DNA of 49,512 nucleotides from Pirellulaceae bacterium (GTDB lineage Bacteria; Planctomycetota; Planctomycetia; Pirellulales; Pirellulaceae), in the NCBI GenBank assembly GCA_024102795.1, contig JAGFJK010000411.1:1-49512 (forward strand), given 5' to 3'. Made by a program: the position numbers and the translations under genes. The notes beneath the pieces were generated by a model. It saw only the letters and a program-made list of their open reading frames with translations. It was not told the origin of the DNA and made no database searches. How positions within the stretch are numbered: position 1 is the first letter of the stretch; each line of letters opens with the position of its first letter. Shown piece after piece: positions 47,902 through 49,512 of this stretch.

Positions 47902-49512
47902 TCAATCCCGCGGCTGCATGGCCAGCGCGGCGCGGTAGTCGGCCAGGGCGATGAAGTAGTCGGCCTGGGCCGCAATCAGCAGGAACTGGGCATCGGTCAC
48001 CGCCTGCTCGTAGATATTCAGGGAGATCAGGTCGATGTCGCCCACGTTGAACTGTTCGCGGCCCAGGTCCAGCGTCTGGCGGGCCAGCCGCAGGTTGATG
48101 CCGGCCTGTTCCGCCCGGCCGTGCGCGGCGATCAGTTCCGAGACCACGTCCCGCACCTCGGCGGTGATCTTGTCGGCGACGAACTGCCGCTTGGCGTCGA
48201 GCTGGGCCAGTTTGCCGCGGGCCGCGGTGATTTTACCCCGCGCCTCCCGCCGCTGAACGGGCACGTCCCCGACCAGGCCCGCCTCCAGTTCGAACGGCGT
48301 CTTGTCACCCGTCTTGGTCGCCCGAGCGCCAACGTCCTTCGAAGCCAGCAGCACGACGTCCAGCTTGGGCAGCAGGCTGTTCTCGGCCTTCGCCAGCTCG
48401 ACCCGCGTCCGCTCGGCCAGCAGTTCCAGTTCCACCAGTTCCGGGCGGGCCGCCAGCGCGGCGTCGATGTCTCGCTGCACCTGGTCCGCGGCGGGCGGCG
48501 ACAACGGGGGGAATCCGGCCGGCAACTGGCTCGTGTCCGGAACGATCGGCTGCTGACCGTCCGCTCGCCAGAACAACGACAACTTGATCGCCGCCATCTG
48601 CAGCTTCCGACTGGCTTCGATCACCTTGGTTTCGCGGGCGGCGATCAGTTGGTCGTTGTTGATCCGCGTGATTCTCGGCAGATCCCCCGCCTCGACCCGC
48701 TGTTCGATCTGCTGGACTCGCGCCTGGGCCAGCCGCAACAGCTCTTCTTGCGCTTCGAGCACCTGGCCGGAAGCGACCCAGGTCCAGTAAACCTGCGAGG
48801 CCAGGCGGACAAAATCCAGCAGTTGCCCGCGGATCGCCGGCTCCACTCCCTCGCGGGCCAGTTCCGCGTCAAACAATTGCGCTCGCCGTTCGTCGATTTC
48901 CCGATTCTTCAGCAGCGGCATCCCGAATCCCACGGCAAACTCGCCGCCGTCGTTCGACTGCCGTTCCTTGAACCAGGGTTGAAAGCTGCCGCGGCCCAGC
49001 TTGTATCCACCGTACAGGTAGCCACCCTGGAACGTCGGTTGCTCCAGCGCCAGGCCATTGCGGTAGGTCTGGTAGTAACCCATCGGCTCGGCGATGCTGA
49101 ATGCCTTGACGCCCAGATCGAACTCGCCCCAGGCCGCCAACTGCTTGCCGTCGGCGATCTGCCGGTCGCGCAGCGCGACTTGCAGCAGCGGGTAGGCCCG
49201 GGTGACCGAGTCGATCACTTGCTCCAGTTCCAAGGTGCCGCTGGTTGCCTCCGCCCGCTCCGGGGCGGGAATCTCTTCAGGCTGACCTGGAACGGGAGCT
49301 TGCCCCGGATCGGGGCCTTGCCCCAGATCGGAAGCTTGACCCGGATCGGAAGCTTGCCCTTGATCCAGAGCCTGACCCGGATTGGGAACCGGCCCTGGAT
49401 CGGGAACCTGGTATCCCACGGGCGTCACGTCGGCCGGACTTGCCTGCGGCGCGCCGGCCAGCTCCGGTCCGTGGCCGGCGAGCGGCGGACGAGCCGTTTC
49501 GGGCGCGTGGCT
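47902..49512 (-). CDS. TolC-like outer-membrane efflux protein (5' end outside window)
   Basis: Trimeric outer-membrane channel subunit of a type I secretion or efflux system. The frame is open to the right edge; the first in-window start candidate, GTG at 49428, gives 508 residues, but the reading continues to 49512 without a stop, so the true start is probably outside. Heptad-rich helical hairpins of the OEP family are visible: LLDFVRLASQVYWTWVASGQ with QEELLRLAQARVQQIEQR, and VRDVVSELIAAHGRAEQAGI with LARQTLDLGREQFNVGDIDL. An alanine-rich helix ends ALADYRAALA. The N-terminal region is low-complexity, with six-residue units ending GQ encoded by an 18-bp tandem repeat. It converges with the symporter-fusion gene (83 bp apart), so it is not in that operon. 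Confidence 0.9.
   Translation of the reverse strand, partial: SHAPETARPPLAGHGPELAGAPQASPADVTPVGYQVPDPGPVPNPGQALDQGQASDPGQASDLGQGPDPGQAPVPGQPEEIPAPERAEATSGTLELEQVIDSVTRAYPLLQVALRDRQIADGKQLAAWGEFDLGVKAFSIAEPMGYYQTYRNGLALEQPTFQGGYLYGGYKLGRGSFQPWFKERQSNDGGEFAVGFGMPLLKNREIDERRAQLFDAELAREGVEPAIRGQLLDFVRLASQVYWTWVASGQVLEAQEELLRLAQARVQQIEQRVEAGDLPRITRINNDQLIAARETKVIEASRKLQMAAIKLSLFWRADGQQPIVPDTSQLPAGFPPLSPPAADQVQRDIDAALAARPELVELELLAERTRVELAKAENSLLPKLDVVLLASKDVGARATKTGDKTPFELEAGLVGDVPVQRREARGKITAARGKLAQLDAKRQFVADKITAEVRDVVSELIAAHGRAEQAGINLRLARQTLDLGREQFNVGDIDLISLNIYEQAVTDAQFLLIAAQADYFIALADYRAALAMQPRD
49283..49408. repeat. 18-bp tandem repeat, seven units, in the TolC-like gene
   Basis: Seven consecutive 18-base units resemble TGACCCGGATCGGAAGCT; the outermost are the most diverged. 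On the minus strand they encode the six-residue units PDPGPV, PNPGQA, LDQGQA, SDPGQA, SDLGQG, PDPGQA and PVPGQP. The period keeps the frame, so copy number may vary between strains. It is a flexible extracytoplasmic linker near the N-terminus. Confidence 0.75.

Noticed and set aside
45638-47905. Minus-strand frame of about 750 codons opposite the symporter fusion
   Set aside because: Glutamine/arginine-rich shadow translation; the plus strand has clear SDF and binding-protein domains.

Overview
The window is GC-rich DNA that most resembles a planctomycete of the Pirellulales type. This is inferred from content, not from a database search. Two giant exported proteins begin with the arginine-rich LEDRRL-type N-terminal motif typical of planctomycete surface proteins. 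There is also a sulfatase with a formylglycine-type active site, an SMP-30 family protein, a GH33 sialidase, a C-terminal dockerin pair and several beta-propeller proteins.

Layout. (1) 1-3031, plus strand: the end of a peptide importer, with a YejE-like permease (cut by the window edge) and a YejF-like double ATPase. (2) 3080-13582, minus strand: an SMP-30/gluconolactonase-like protein overlapping a sulfatase by 4 bases, then a 2253-residue delta-60/lipase/RTX protein and a helical protein of unknown function. (3) 13774-16576, plus strand: monomeric isocitrate dehydrogenase (icd) and MscL (mscL). (4) 16645-39829, minus strand: a 20.4-kb gene for a 6800-residue mosaic surface protein, followed closely by a GH33 sialidase and a Tat-exported GH32-like propeller protein. 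A consensus TTGACA/TATAAT promoter precedes the giant gene. (5) 40475-43890: an exported Kelch propeller protein (+), an RbsC-like sugar permease with an extra extracytoplasmic lobe (-) and an HpcH/HpaI aldolase (+). (6) 44058-47818, plus strand: a probably exported NACHT-like P-loop NTPase, then a dicarboxylate-symporter domain fused to a family 3 solute-binding domain. GTTAAG direct repeats lie upstream. (7) 47902 to the right edge, minus strand: a TolC-like outer-membrane efflux protein, cut by the window edge.

How the genes may work together. Regions 2 and 4 look like surface glycan and lipid scavenging: sulfatase, sialidase, glycosidase-like propellers, lipase and giant adhesive or scaffold proteins. 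The aldolase and the sugar permease suit catabolism of acidic or deoxy sugars. The pair in region 6 is the least conventional part of the window and the best candidate for an undescribed system: an apparently exported nucleotide-binding switch protein next to a symporter-receptor fusion that has lost the usual cation-coupling motif.

Inside the 6800-residue protein the sequence shows several unusual architectural features. A 12-blade propeller splits a domain whose unsplit paralogue lies further along the same chain. Seven repeat boundaries are spaced at exactly 312 bp (last step 309 bp). One ~80-residue module recurs eight times. A metzincin-like helix has lost every zinc ligand. Two short palindrome families (REP-like) are scattered between and into genes. 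I saw no tRNA, rRNA, CRISPR array or intact transposase.
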